Assembly (NCBI GenBank): GCA_963591995.1
Contig: CAVAUJ010000002.1
Coordinates: 22,949 to 86,948, forward strand
Source: CAG-791 sp963591995
Lineage (GTDB): Bacteria > Bacillota > Clostridia > Lachnospirales > Lachnospiraceae
Direction: 5' to 3'
Length of the DNA stretch: 64,000 bases
Shown here: piece after piece, positions 10,326-19,586 of the stretch
Layout: every line of letters starts with the position of its first letter
Numbering within the stretch: the first letter of the stretch is position 1
Translations under genes and position numbers: made by a program
Notes under the pieces: generated by a model
The model's database searches: none
Seen by the model: the letters and a program-made list of their open reading frames with translations, nothing else
What the model was told of the DNA's origin: nothing

Positions 10326-11432
10326 TCAATAGGTGATTTTCCGGTTTCTGGCTGTGACCTCCCACTCGCTCGTAATCTCCCCCTGCCTTGCCACCATGAT
10401 CTGCGGATACAGTGCGCTGGTCGGACAAATATGCGTGGGAATCACGTACAGGCAGGCCCCGATTTCCGGAATGCGTGCCTCATTTTCCAGTCGGAAGGCC
10501 CAGTGCTCCTCGCTGTGAAGGATCGGAACCGCCTCTTCCAGGCCTACGATATAGCCGCGCTGAACCGCGGGATCTGCCGCAATCCCTTTGTACCCCAGAT
10601 CCGTGGTGAACACCCCGGGAGCCGGATGGCTGATCACACGCGTCATGACCGCCGCGGCCGGAATGCACGGAATGTCCGGCAGGTTCATATAATATCCAGC
10701 ATCATTGATAAAGGCTGTCCCGGGAGACACATACCAGTCTGTATTGCGGACATGGCACGGGAAGGAGGGAGTTCCGCCTGCCACCACCACCTCACAGGAG
10801 AGACCGTCCGCCGCAAGACCGTCAAGCACAGCCTTTACCCGGTTGTCTGTTTCCAGCACCTTCTGATTGCGTTCTGCGAAATTCCGATCATTATGATTCC
10901 CGTCATAGCAATGAAGGCCGGCCATCTTGATTCCGTCAAGCCCGGCCGCTGCGCGATAGATGCGATCAATGTCGCAGATGGCTGCACCGGTTCGATTCAT
11001 CCCCATGTTGACATCCAACAGCATCGGCATAACGTAATCCATGGCCTTCGCCGTGTCGGAGAATTTCTTCAATTGCTCCAGATCATCTTCGATTCCGTAG
11101 AACACGGTCTCCGGGTACGCCTTTGCCAGCCGGATAAGCCGCTCCATATTCGGGCCGATCACCGGATAAGCCAGGATCACACGCTCCGCCCCTGCCATGG
11201 CGACCATCTCCGCTTCGGCCACCGTTGCCGTCTTGAATTTGCGGATGCCATATTCCATCTGCAGCTTTACCATCTCAATGGACTTATGGCTCTTCACATG
11301 CGGCCACAGGCGTTCGGCAGAGCCCGCCATGTCAATTGCCTTCTGAATGTTGTTCCGAATTTGATCCTCGTAATAGATCAGGCAGGGAGAAACCAGCTTC
11401 TCTGCTCCCTGCACCTCATATGCATTTTTCAT
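10326..11432 (-). CDS. D-serine dehydratase/D-threonine aldolase-fold PLP enzyme
   Basis: A 368-aa fold-type III PLP enzyme. Seen: N-terminal alanine-racemase-like barrel with the PLP-lysine motif PHVKSHKS (Lys47), and a C-terminal domain with THICPT. The His-X-Cys pair there matches the zinc ligands of eukaryotic D-serine dehydratase (DSD1). Members dehydrate D-serine or cleave D-threonine-type beta-hydroxy amino acids to glycine and an aldehyde. It lies 18 bases after the amidohydrolase gene and 84 before the M20 gene. Which D-amino acid it uses cannot be read from the sequence. Confidence 0.85.
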   Translation of the reverse strand: MKNAYEVQGAEKLVSPCLIYYEDQIRNNIQKAIDMAGSAERLWPHVKSHKSIEMVKLQMEYGIRKFKTATVAEAEMVAMAGAERVILAYPVIGPNMERLIRLAKAYPETVFYGIEDDLEQLKKFSDTAKAMDYVMPMLLDVNMGMNRTGAAICDIDRIYRAAAGLDGIKMAGLHCYDGNHNDRNFAERNQKVLETDNRVKAVLDGLAADGLSCEVVVAGGTPSFPCHVRNTDWYVSPGTAFINDAGYYMNLPDIPCIPAAAVMTRVISHPAPGVFTTDLGYKGIAADPAVQRGYIVGLEEAVPILHSEEHWAFRLENEARIPEIGACLYVIPTHICPTSALYPQIMVARQGEITSEWEVTARNRKITY

Positions 11433-11450
11433 AATTTTCCTTCCAAAATA

Positions 11451-12683
11451 TTAAGAGACACATACCCCTCGCGCCATCACGTGTTTTACCATCGAAAAGG
11501 CTCGGATATCCAGCAGCGGATTCCTCTCCACGGCGATCGCATCTGCCCGGTATCCGTCCTCCAGAGAGCCCGTCCTCTCATCCTGCATCGCTGCGGCTCC
11601 GTTCCTTGTCGCGGCCTCGATGACGTCCGCCGCGCTCAAGCCGCACCGTTCTGCCAGAAGTTCCATTTCCAGCCAGGTCTCATCAAAAAAGGTAAGACCG
11701 AACCCGGCATCCGTCCCGATCACAGGGCGCATTCCAAGAGCAATCATTTTCCGAATGATGGTCGCCTCCGCTTCCTCCTGCTGCAGGAGAAAGCATTCCT
11801 CCGATGTAGCCGGTTTCCTTCCGCTGCGCACGTCATCGAGTGCATGATAATGATTCGAGAATCCAGCCATGAAAAAACGGTGGTCTCCCCGAAAGCGATT
11901 CATGATCTCTTCCCGGTAAACGCGTTCCAGACGTCCGTGGACCGCGCTTCTTTCAAAACATGCACCATGCTCTATGTCGTCTGCTCCGCCTTCCATGGCA
12001 TTGACAAAGGACTCCGTCGTCAGACAATGCACGGCCACCGCCATTCCAAACCGGTGCGCCTCTCTTACGACCGCTCGGATGGTCTGTGCGTTGTATGCCC
12101 GCTTCTCCGGAACGGAGCCGGGTGTGTTCTGCCCTCCGTTGATGATCATCTTCATGCAGTCACAGCCTGCCTCATGATGAACGGCGACGGTTCTTCGCAA
12201 TTCCTCTTCCGTATTTGCAGCACCTCCGAGATAGGAAAGATGCCCGCCGCGCTCGGAGAGCGGTGCCCCCGCAAGAGACAGTCTGGGAAAACAGGCGCCC
12301 GACACGGTTTCCCGCCTCGCCACCAGGTCCATGCTGCTTCCCAGATCCCGTGCAGAGGTCACGCCGGACAAAAGGAGCTCCTTCGCATGCAGCCTGCTCT
12401 TACGAAGATGCTCCCCGGCGTCCTCCGATACATAGGTGCCGTAGCTCTCTCTCCCCGGTGTGAACTCCAGATGCACATGTGTGTTGATCAATCCCGGCAT
12501 CACATATTCATTGTGCCAATCGATGACCTCTGTCGCCGGATACTGTCTCTGCAGCTCCTCAAAGGACCCGCGAGCCGCGATATCTGCGCCACAGACCAGC
12601 AGACCGTTCCCGCTCATCCGGCGCTTTGCCGAATCATAGATGCCTTTTCCGTGAATCAACCGAAGGCATTTGTCCTCACGCAT
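11451..12683 (-). CDS. Metal-dependent amidohydrolase (imidazolonepropionase/prolidase-like)
   Basis: A 410-aa protein of the amidohydrolase superfamily. Seen in order: PGLINTHVHLEF (HxH metal ligands, about residue 69), a middle metal-binding histidine in VAVHCLTTES, DIEHG, and the C-terminal GTDAGFG aspartate. The family hydrolyses cyclic amides, lactams, Xaa-Pro dipeptides or N-acyl amino acids. Its start is 4 bases from the permease stop, so it belongs to the importer operon. Together with the two enzymes that follow it suggests uptake and cleavage of a modified amino acid or peptide. Exact chemistry unknown. Confidence 0.86.
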   Translation of the reverse strand: MREDKCLRLIHGKGIYDSAKRRMSGNGLLVCGADIAARGSFEELQRQYPATEVIDWHNEYVMPGLINTHVHLEFTPGRESYGTYVSEDAGEHLRKSRLHAKELLLSGVTSARDLGSSMDLVARRETVSGACFPRLSLAGAPLSERGGHLSYLGGAANTEEELRRTVAVHHEAGCDCMKMIINGGQNTPGSVPEKRAYNAQTIRAVVREAHRFGMAVAVHCLTTESFVNAMEGGADDIEHGACFERSAVHGRLERVYREEIMNRFRGDHRFFMAGFSNHYHALDDVRSGRKPATSEECFLLQQEEAEATIIRKMIALGMRPVIGTDAGFGLTFFDETWLEMELLAERCGLSAADVIEAATRNGAAAMQDERTGSLEDGYRADAIAVERNPLLDIRAFSMVKHVMARGVCVS

Positions 12684-12687
12684 GCGT

Positions 12688-13515
12688 CTATCCCTTTACC
12701 GCTCCCGCCGTCATTCCCTGAACGATGAATTTCTGCAATGCCATGGTTAAAATGATGGTCGGTATGATGACAACAATCGTTGCCGCGAGCATCCTTCCCC
12801 AGCGGATATCCGCTCCGGAAACAAAGTATTGCAAAGACACCGGCAAGGTTCTCGTTTTTTCTCCGCTCAGGATCAGCGCGAACTGAAAATTGTTCCAAGA
12901 CCCGAGAAAGGCCAGTGTCGCGCTGGTCACCAGTCCCGGCGTACTCACAGGGAGCAGCACGTCCAGAAAGCAGCGCTGCCGCGTGCAGCCGTCCACGATT
13001 GCCGCCTCCTCCAGTTCAATGGGAATGTCCTGGAAAAAGCCGACCATGATCCACACGATCAAGGGCAATGAGAGCACCATATGGCTCACGATCAGCACGC
13101 CGTAGGTGTCAATCATCTGCAGCTTGGAAAAAATAAAATAGTAGGGCAGCAGAAGGGAAATGTTCGGCAGCAGCCGCGCGGTCAGGATGGCCGTGCTCGC
13201 CCTTCCCATCTTATAGCGCGCGATGGAATACGCCGCAGGAACTCCCAGAACCAGGGACAAGGCAGTTGAGATAATGGCTACAACAGCCGAATTCCATATG
13301 TACGTCCCATAGTGCTGGGTTTTGAAAATATAGATGTAGTTGTCCAGGATCGGCTCGAATCCGAACAGCTTCGGCGGCATGATGTACACCTGTGCCATGT
13401 TCTTAAACGATGAAATAAGAACAAAGTACAGCGGGAACAGCACCGGAACAACAATGGCCAGAACCAACAGAGCAAAAGCAACTTTTCGGATGCCTTTTCG
13501 TATTTTAACCGCCAT
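12688..13515 (-). CDS. ABC transporter permease, CUT1 class (MalG type)
   Basis: A 275-aa inner-membrane permease. EAA loop reads ELEEAAIVDGCTRQRCF at about 170-186; the protein ends QGMTAGAVKG, the usual terminus of MalG-type proteins. Start ATG has GGAG 4 bases upstream. Its start overlaps the stop region of the partner permease by 11 bases, indicating translational coupling. CUT1 importers normally carry oligosaccharides, which contrasts with the amino-acid-type enzymes downstream. Confidence 0.93.
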   Translation of the reverse strand: MAVKIRKGIRKVAFALLVLAIVVPVLFPLYFVLISSFKNMAQVYIMPPKLFGFEPILDNYIYIFKTQHYGTYIWNSAVVAIISTALSLVLGVPAAYSIARYKMGRASTAILTARLLPNISLLLPYYFIFSKLQMIDTYGVLIVSHMVLSLPLIVWIMVGFFQDIPIELEEAAIVDGCTRQRCFLDVLLPVSTPGLVTSATLAFLGSWNNFQFALILSGEKTRTLPVSLQYFVSGADIRWGRMLAATIVVIIPTIILTMALQKFIVQGMTAGAVKG

Positions 13516-14389
13516 AATACTCCACCAACTTTCTCTGTATCTTCATGACCGCCACGCTCAGCAGCAGAACGATCACGAACAGCAGCATCAGCATGGTCGA
13601 CGACGTGCCGAATTTGTAATATGAGAATGCTGTCTCATATGCATACAGATTCAGCGTTCTGGACGCATTTGCCGGTCCTCCCTTCGTCAGGGCGTAGATC
13701 AGATCAAAGGACTTGAAAATATCGATGAACCGCAGCAGACCAATGGAAAACAGCGTCTGCGTCATCATCGGCAGCGTGACCTTGAAAAAGGTCTGCACCG
13801 AGGTGGCGCCGTCCACCTTCGCGGCCTCAATGGGCTCCGAGGACAGGGAGGAGAGACCGGCCAGACAGACAATCACCACCATTGGCGTCATCTGCCATGT
13901 TTCCACCGCCGCAATTGCCGGAATGACCGTCTCTTTCGCAGATACGAAGGAGGAACGCGGCAATCCCACCAAACTGAAAATATAATTCATCAATCCGGAG
14001 GACGGCTCATAGAACAGCATCCACATCAATCCCACAGCTACCGGAGCCATCATATAAGGCAGGAGTACAATTGTTTTGACAGCATTCTTCCCCGCAAATT
14101 TGCGGTTAAGGATGAGGGCAATGGCTACGCCCAGCAGAAGCTCTGCCACCGTAGCCAGCCCGGTATAGTAAAAAGTAATCCCTAATGACTGCCAGAATTC
14201 AACACTGCCTAACACATCCAGATAATTTCTGCCCCAGTTGAACTTCATCCCGGTTCCCATCAGAAGGTTCCAGTCACACAGACTGAAAACCAGTGTCATG
14301 ACGATGGGAACGACGATCATGACCGCCATGAAGATCAATGTCGGAAGTGAGAACACCCACTTGATATGTTTGTTGACAAAATCACTCAT
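13505..14389 (-). CDS. ABC transporter permease, CUT1 class (MalF type)
   Basis: A 294-aa permease with six hydrophobic segments and EAA loop PIEAAKVDGATSVQTFF. The preferred start is the ATG of MSDFVNKH, overlapping the binding-protein stop by 8 bases (ATGAGTGA); an in-frame ATG 10 codons upstream (14419) is the alternative. The start overlap with the solute-binding gene and the end overlap with the next permease gene show one transcript. Confidence 0.92.
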   Translation of the reverse strand: MSDFVNKHIKWVFSLPTLIFMAVMIVVPIVMTLVFSLCDWNLLMGTGMKFNWGRNYLDVLGSVEFWQSLGITFYYTGLATVAELLLGVAIALILNRKFAGKNAVKTIVLLPYMMAPVAVGLMWMLFYEPSSGLMNYIFSLVGLPRSSFVSAKETVIPAIAAVETWQMTPMVVIVCLAGLSSLSSEPIEAAKVDGATSVQTFFKVTLPMMTQTLFSIGLLRFIDIFKSFDLIYALTKGGPANASRTLNLYAYETAFSYYKFGTSSTMLMLLFVIVLLLSVAVMKIQRKLVEYYGG

Positions 14390-15767
14390 AAGGATAAGCT
14401 TCTCCGTATTCTCCGGCATCCTTCAGCAGCTGATCCACCTTTTCCGCCGCCGCGGACATCTTTGCCTCCAGCTGATCGCCCTCGCCTTTTGTTTCGATGG
14501 AATACACGATGGCCTCTCCCATGGCATCTCTCGCCTCCGAAACGGCCGTCATTCTCGGCAGGCCGTACTGATTCGTGGTATCTGCCTGAATCTCTTCGTT
14601 GTATGCCGCAATGTAATCTGCCGGCATTTCCGACGTGACGCGCTCATCCTCCCATACCGAGGCGCGGAAGGTTGGCATTCCCTTCGGCGAAATATCTGCG
14701 GCAACATCCTTTCCTGCCGCAAATTTCAGGAACTCCCATGCCGCTTCCTTGTTCTTGGAGCCCGAGTAGATGGATGCACCCCATACAACCTGCTTGTAGG
14801 ACTGCCGTCCGGACGGTCCCTCCGGGATGGCTGCAACACCTACCTTGTCATAGTATGCAGATTCATTCTCATCCACCAACGTCTGATACAGTGCAATTGC
14901 ATCAATGCACATTCCGACCTGACCGGCGTTGAAGAGCTGTGTCATCTGCGAATATCCTGCTGTCAGAATTCCCTCCGGCGCATAATTGCCGAGCAGCTGT
15001 CCGTAGAACTTCGCAGCGTCAATGTCCTCCTGCGTATTAAAGGCACAGGTGCCGTCCTTGAAATACGATCCGCCGTAACCGAACAGGAACGGAGAGAACT
15101 GGCTCGTCAGTGCAACCTTCTCGCCGCGGCAGGCAATGCCGTAAAAATTATTCGAAGGGTCATTGAGCGCCTCACACACTTCCAGAAGCTCATCATAGTT
15201 GGTCGGCGCTGTCAGTCCCTTTTCTTCGAACACATCCTTTCGATAGAACAGCAGCTGAACGGAGGAGAACAGCGGCAGCGCTCCGATCTCGCCGGACGAC
15301 TGAATGGTGATCTGGTCCATGGGAGCCGATGAAAAATCATCCCAGTCAAACTCCGGATCCTCCAGATAGCTGTCAAGAGGCTCAATCCAGCCGTTGTTGG
15401 AATAGGCTGCCATGTCCTGCAACGGACTCATCATAAAGGCATCGATGGTCGACGAGCCGGCAAGGAACTCCGTTGTCGTCTTCTCCCGCAATTGCGATTC
15501 TCCGTAAAGCTCCAGATTCACGGTTATGCCGGTCTCTTCTTCGAACTGATCCAGATATTTTTCAAGAGAATCCGAGATCTGACCGGTCATGCTCAGCACG
15601 CGGATCGTCGTTCCGGCATAGGGCTTGTCCGTCGAATCCGCCGCTTCCGATGTCGCCTCGTCGGCGGTATCGGTTCCCGCAGATGCGCTCTCGCCCGAAC
15701 CGGAGCACCCGGCAAGGCTTCCGACCAGCATCACTGCACCCAGCAATAAACACAGCTTCCTCTTCAT
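14382..15767 (-). CDS. Extracellular solute-binding lipoprotein, CUT1 family
   Basis: A 461-aa binding protein of solute-binding family 1. Start: ATG of MKRKLCLL with GGAGG 8 bases upstream. Signal peptide with lipobox SLAGC, then a Ser/Ala/Thr/Asp linker to about residue 50. The mature part shows the family pattern (EEETGITVNLELYGESQLREK, and late WGASIYSGSKNKEAAWEFLKF). First gene of the operon after a two-component pair. Ligand not deducible; the downstream deacylase, amidohydrolase and PLP enzyme point away from a plain sugar. Confidence 0.92.
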   Translation of the reverse strand: MKRKLCLLLGAVMLVGSLAGCSGSGESASAGTDTADEATSEAADSTDKPYAGTTIRVLSMTGQISDSLEKYLDQFEEETGITVNLELYGESQLREKTTTEFLAGSSTIDAFMMSPLQDMAAYSNNGWIEPLDSYLEDPEFDWDDFSSAPMDQITIQSSGEIGALPLFSSVQLLFYRKDVFEEKGLTAPTNYDELLEVCEALNDPSNNFYGIACRGEKVALTSQFSPFLFGYGGSYFKDGTCAFNTQEDIDAAKFYGQLLGNYAPEGILTAGYSQMTQLFNAGQVGMCIDAIALYQTLVDENESAYYDKVGVAAIPEGPSGRQSYKQVVWGASIYSGSKNKEAAWEFLKFAAGKDVAADISPKGMPTFRASVWEDERVTSEMPADYIAAYNEEIQADTTNQYGLPRMTAVSEARDAMGEAIVYSIETKGEGDQLEAKMSAAAEKVDQLLKDAGEYGEAYPYE

Positions 15768-15841
15768 TGTCAATAACCTCCTTTGGTGATTTTGTTCGCT
15801 GCTGCCTATCAGTTTACGGATTCCGTTCGATGTTTTGAATA

Positions 15842-15893
15842 AAGAAAAATGGGATCTTTCGGCACGATTATCCGCACCTCTCCGACCCCATTT
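15842..15893 (-). terminator. Rho-independent terminator after the response regulator
   Basis: On the minus strand AAATGGGGTC pairs with GATCCCATTT (10 pairs, one G-U) around a 27-base loop, followed by TTTTTC. It lies between the response regulator stop and the binding-protein start, so the regulator pair and the transporter operon are probably separate transcripts. Confidence 0.75.
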
Positions 15894-15938
15894 CCGTTAT
15901 GAGTACAATCTTCCGTTTTATCGGTTCAATCATCCGAT

Positions 15939-17555
15939 CTACGTTCTTTTCAACTCGCTTGGACTGATCGAATAGTACCTCTTGAACAATCTGCTGAAAT
16001 ACGATACGTCGTGGATCCCCACGCGCTCCGCCGCCTCCTGGACCTGCATGTTCTCGCGCTTCAAAAGTGCATAGGCATGTTTCATCTTCAGGCGGTTGAA
16101 ATAATTCAGGAAGGTGTCTCCGGTCTGCTTCTTGAAAAGAACGCAGAACTGGCTCTTCCCCAGGGCACACCAGCCTGCTGCCTGATCCAGGCTGATGTTC
16201 TCATTTACGTGCTCCTTCAGATATCGGATCAGCCATGCAATTTCACGATTGTCGCTGCGATTGGAATTCAGATATTTTAAGACCCGTTCCATCCCGTTTT
16301 GAAAGGCATTCTGCATCTCCTCCAGGGTTTCCGCCTTCCAGAACTCTGCCGTGGAGCACATCTCCTCCTGCTCCTCCGGCATCGGCAATTCCTGTGCATT
16401 CAGTCCGTATCCGGAGAGCATGATCCAGGCCCCCACAATCAGGCGCCGAATGGCAGGGATTTGCTCCGCGCCACGCTTCATTTTCATTTCATCGAACCAC
16501 TGCTGCACCAGTTCAAATGCCCGCTCTGTATTCTGTGCGAACACCGCCTCCTGTATCTGCTCGGGCATTTTCCAGGGGTTGAGCAAGTCATTCTCCTGGC
16601 TTCTTTCCCCCTTCGTTGTTTTCTCAGGTTCGGAAGTCTCGTGGTAGCTGGCCCTTCCGTCAAAAAAGCGCAGCTGCACCGCCTTCTGCGCCTTCCGGTA
16701 ACCTGCCGGGATTTCAATGCTCTCCAGTCTTTCCCGATGCATTCCCAGGGATAAGGTCAGATTAAAATGAATTCTCAGCGCATCATTCAGATCCTCCAAA
16801 AGCGCTTCCGGCTGCTTTAATTCCGCTGCTCCTTCCCTGATCTCCAGCAGCAGCAGAATTTCGTTCTCCTCGATGAATACCGCATCCCGCAGTTGCAGCC
16901 TGCCGAAATACTCCCGGATCATGTTGACAAGCCCGCTGCGAAACAGGTGTCTGTCGCTTCCGGATAAATTCTTCTCCGTCATGGCTCCATCAATCAGAAA
17001 GCAGCCAACCTCGTACCCACCTGCCGATTTGGTGTCATATCCAAGACGCTCCAGGATCTCCCCTGCAGCGGAAGGGTCTCCCTCCAGCAAGGTTCGGAAG
17101 GCCTCTTCTCTCTCCCCTGTCATTCCTCTTACGTTGGAATCCGGTTCCTCATTTTCCGGATCTTTTGCTTCCTCCTCCTGATTCAGCGAATCGCAGATTT
17201 TCCGGATAACCTCCGTCATCATCTCCTTGGTAAAGGAGAGCTTCAGAATGTAATCCTCCGCCCCCAGCCGAATCGCCTGCTTCACATATTCAATTTCCTC
17301 CACACAGCTAAGGACAACCACGCGGACCTTCGGATAATTGCTCCGCAGGTACTTGACCAGTTCAATCCCATTGGCCCCCGGCATCATGATGTCCGTGAAG
17401 ACAATGTCCGGAACTTCCTGCTGAATACTGGCAATGGCGGATTCCGTGCTGTCGCAGGCTGCGATCACCTCACAGCCGTGCTCCTCCCAGTTTACACAGG
17501 ATTTGAATCCCACCCGAACAATGATCTCATCGTCAACGATCATCACTTTCCACAT
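15939..17555 (-). CDS. YesN-type response regulator, AraC output
   Basis: A 538-aa cytoplasmic response regulator. Seen: receiver domain at 1-120 with acidic pocket DDE (8-10), phospho-acceptor Asp55 in FTDIMMPG and Lys near 104; a variable middle region of about 300 residues; and a C-terminal AraC double helix-turn-helix (LDQAAGWCALGKSQFCVLF, AAERVGIHDVSYFSRLFK). Two adjacent ATG codons (17558 and 17555) follow GAGGAGG; the second has the better spacing of 6. It overlaps the kinase stop. Likely activates the importer operon downstream. Confidence 0.9.
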   Translation of the reverse strand: MWKVMIVDDEIIVRVGFKSCVNWEEHGCEVIAACDSTESAIASIQQEVPDIVFTDIMMPGANGIELVKYLRSNYPKVRVVVLSCVEEIEYVKQAIRLGAEDYILKLSFTKEMMTEVIRKICDSLNQEEEAKDPENEEPDSNVRGMTGEREEAFRTLLEGDPSAAGEILERLGYDTKSAGGYEVGCFLIDGAMTEKNLSGSDRHLFRSGLVNMIREYFGRLQLRDAVFIEENEILLLLEIREGAAELKQPEALLEDLNDALRIHFNLTLSLGMHRERLESIEIPAGYRKAQKAVQLRFFDGRASYHETSEPEKTTKGERSQENDLLNPWKMPEQIQEAVFAQNTERAFELVQQWFDEMKMKRGAEQIPAIRRLIVGAWIMLSGYGLNAQELPMPEEQEEMCSTAEFWKAETLEEMQNAFQNGMERVLKYLNSNRSDNREIAWLIRYLKEHVNENISLDQAAGWCALGKSQFCVLFKKQTGDTFLNYFNRLKMKHAYALLKRENMQVQEAAERVGIHDVSYFSRLFKRYYSISPSELKRT

Positions 17556-19389
17556 CATGATCCTCCTCACCGGGGAATATCAGGTACACGGTTGTCCCCA
17601 CGCCGGATTCCGACTCAATCCAGATGCCGCAGTTCTGTCCGTATTTCATTCTCATCAATTCATGAATACTGGATAACCCGATCCCTGTAACATGCCGCCG
17701 TTTTTCCTTTGCGTCAATCTCCCTCTTGACTTCACCAAGGCGCTTATCGTCGATGCCGATCCCATTGTCCTGAATGGTTATGCGCACCTGCTTTTCCCAA
17801 TACGCACCGCCGGAATAGCATTTCTCCGCGCGAATGTGGATTTCTCCGTTTTCAACACCCTCCATTCCGTGGAGCACGGAGTTCTCGACAAGCGGCTGCA
17901 GGCAGAACCGGATGACCTTAAAGTCCATCAGCTCCTCCGGAATATCTTCATAAAGCTGGATTCTGTCCTTCAATCCCCAGTTCTTGATGTCCAGCCAGGC
18001 TCGGACAATCTTCAGCTCCTCCCGCAGCGGAACCTCCCGTTCCCTCCGATTCATCGTGTTTTCCAGCAATACCCCCAGCGAGGTGATCATATCTGCGACA
18101 TTATCCGCGCCGGAAATCATCGCAGACCATTTGATGACGTTCAGGGTATTGAAGAGGAAATGCGGATTCAGCTGTGCCCGGAGCATCTCATATTTCAGAT
18201 TGTGCTCCAGTTCACGCTGCCGTACCGCCTCCTCTGAGAGCGTTCCCATATAGTCCACCATCCTGGCTATTTCGTGTTCCGCATCCGCAATGCCGAGCCG
18301 GGCCTGAGAGAATCTCTTTTTATCCCCATTCTCTGCCACCGGCATTCCCGCGATACTGATCTGACTCACACGCCGGATCAAACGATTCAGCGGCCGGTTA
18401 ACATATACGTACATGGCAAGACAAACGAACACCGCTCCCGAAACCAGCACGAACATGATCGGCAGCATCACATGGTACAGGCGATCCACAGACTGTGTCG
18501 TGATATCAATCGGCACAAGGTTGATAAGCCTCCAGTCCGTACCGCCGACGCCGGTATAATAGACAAGATATTCGTGGTTATCTCCCCGGTAGCGGAAATA
18601 CCCGGCGTCCTCCTCCCCCTCACTTTGCATCGCATTACGGAGAATCTCATCGTCTAACGCCTCTCCGCAGCGATAGATCAGGGAATTGCCGTCAAACAGC
18701 GCAAGACACGAATCTTCGTTCGGCGCCAGCAGCTCGCTCAGACTTTCCACCGGGAAAGAGATGAAGGAAACACCCAGAAACCGCTGCGTGTTATAATCCC
18801 GTATTTTGCGGACGAAGATCATATAGTCGCTGCCGGTTCCGGAGAACACGCCCTTGTCCGAATATGTGCACGGAGCGATCCAGCAGGAATTCTCATCTTC
18901 CTCCAGAAAATTCCGATACCACAGCTGCTCCTTCACGCTCTCGACAAAATTATCGGCAAAGTAATGGTTGTTCTCAATTCCGTCGGTCAGGCTGTACACG
19001 CTTCCGTCTTCTCCGGAAATGATATAATGCAGCTGATAATCAAAGAAAATATTCCGGTAAAAAGAGAGTGCCTCTTCCACCTCGCGCACCCGTTCCGCAT
19101 TCTCCGCCGAATTGACGTCCACCTTTCCCGATCGATTCAGCTCATTGGCTACCTGCCGGTTCGTACTGGAGGCCGCAGAGAGCTTGCGCATCGAGTCCGT
19201 GAGATTTTCCAGTGCCATGGCATTGCGGTTCATATATTGCGCAATGGTGCCCGTCTCCTGTTCAATCAGCAGGTTTCGGCTGTTCTGAAACGCATAACTC
19301 ATCAACAGGAAAACACCAAAGAACAGCAGAACAATGCAGGTGTATATGATCCTCATCTGGGAAAACCTGAAAAAGCTCCTTTTTTTCAA
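17533..19389 (-). CDS. YesM-type sensor histidine kinase
   Basis: A 618-aa membrane sensor kinase. Seen: transmembrane segment at about 15-38, extracellular dCache-like sensor to about 290, second transmembrane segment (IMFVLVSGAVFVCLAMYVY), HAMP-like linker, His_kinase motif QLNPHFLFNTLN with the phospho-His, and an ATPase domain (QPLVENSVLHG, DNGIGIDD, GIGLSSIHEL). Start: a TTG reading MKKRSFF, 5 bases after GGAGGGG, is preferred to an upstream GTG at 19401 without a visible site. Partner of the overlapping YesN-type regulator. Confidence 0.9.
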   Translation of the reverse strand: MKKRSFFRFSQMRIIYTCIVLLFFGVFLLMSYAFQNSRNLLIEQETGTIAQYMNRNAMALENLTDSMRKLSAASSTNRQVANELNRSGKVDVNSAENAERVREVEEALSFYRNIFFDYQLHYIISGEDGSVYSLTDGIENNHYFADNFVESVKEQLWYRNFLEEDENSCWIAPCTYSDKGVFSGTGSDYMIFVRKIRDYNTQRFLGVSFISFPVESLSELLAPNEDSCLALFDGNSLIYRCGEALDDEILRNAMQSEGEEDAGYFRYRGDNHEYLVYYTGVGGTDWRLINLVPIDITTQSVDRLYHVMLPIMFVLVSGAVFVCLAMYVYVNRPLNRLIRRVSQISIAGMPVAENGDKKRFSQARLGIADAEHEIARMVDYMGTLSEEAVRQRELEHNLKYEMLRAQLNPHFLFNTLNVIKWSAMISGADNVADMITSLGVLLENTMNRREREVPLREELKIVRAWLDIKNWGLKDRIQLYEDIPEELMDFKVIRFCLQPLVENSVLHGMEGVENGEIHIRAEKCYSGGAYWEKQVRITIQDNGIGIDDKRLGEVKREIDAKEKRRHVTGIGLSSIHELMRMKYGQNCGIWIESESGVGTTVYLIFPGEEDHDVESDDR

Positions 19390-19512
19390 TTGCCCCTCCA
19401 CCGAGATGCGGCCGCTAAATAGATACCTTTATTTCATCAGCTCAGTATAATAATTTCGTCTCTTCCGGGAAAGAGCATACGGCCGTATCTTCGGCAACAA
19501 AAAAACTGCCCT

Positions 19513-19535
19513 AAAAAACGCCGATCCTGTCGGCG
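19513..19535 (-). terminator. Minus-strand terminator-like hairpin in the kinase/nagA intergenic gap
   Basis: On the minus strand CGCCGA-CAGGA-TCGGCG is followed directly by TTTTTT. No minus-strand gene ends here. The hairpin lies about 120 bases upstream of the kinase start, and could act as a leader attenuator of the kinase transcript or as an insulator against antisense transcription. Confidence 0.6.
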
Positions 19536-19558
19536 TCCCTGTAATGTGTCCTGTAATG

Positions 19559-19564
19559 TATAAT
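19559..19564 (+). promoter_or_regulatory. Probable -10 box of nagA
   Basis: TATAAT lies 23 bases before the nagA start codon and just before AAAAGGAG. No good -35 hexamer is visible 16-18 bases upstream, so this is a partial promoter call. Confidence 0.4.
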
Positions 19565-19586
19565 GTCCTTCAAAAGGAGCAGCTCC

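Noticed and set aside
9381..12728. Very long open frame (1115 codons) on the plus strand
   Set aside because: It lies antisense to three clearly recognisable enzymes with intact motifs, its translation has no family-like features, and it is a by-product of GC-rich codon use.
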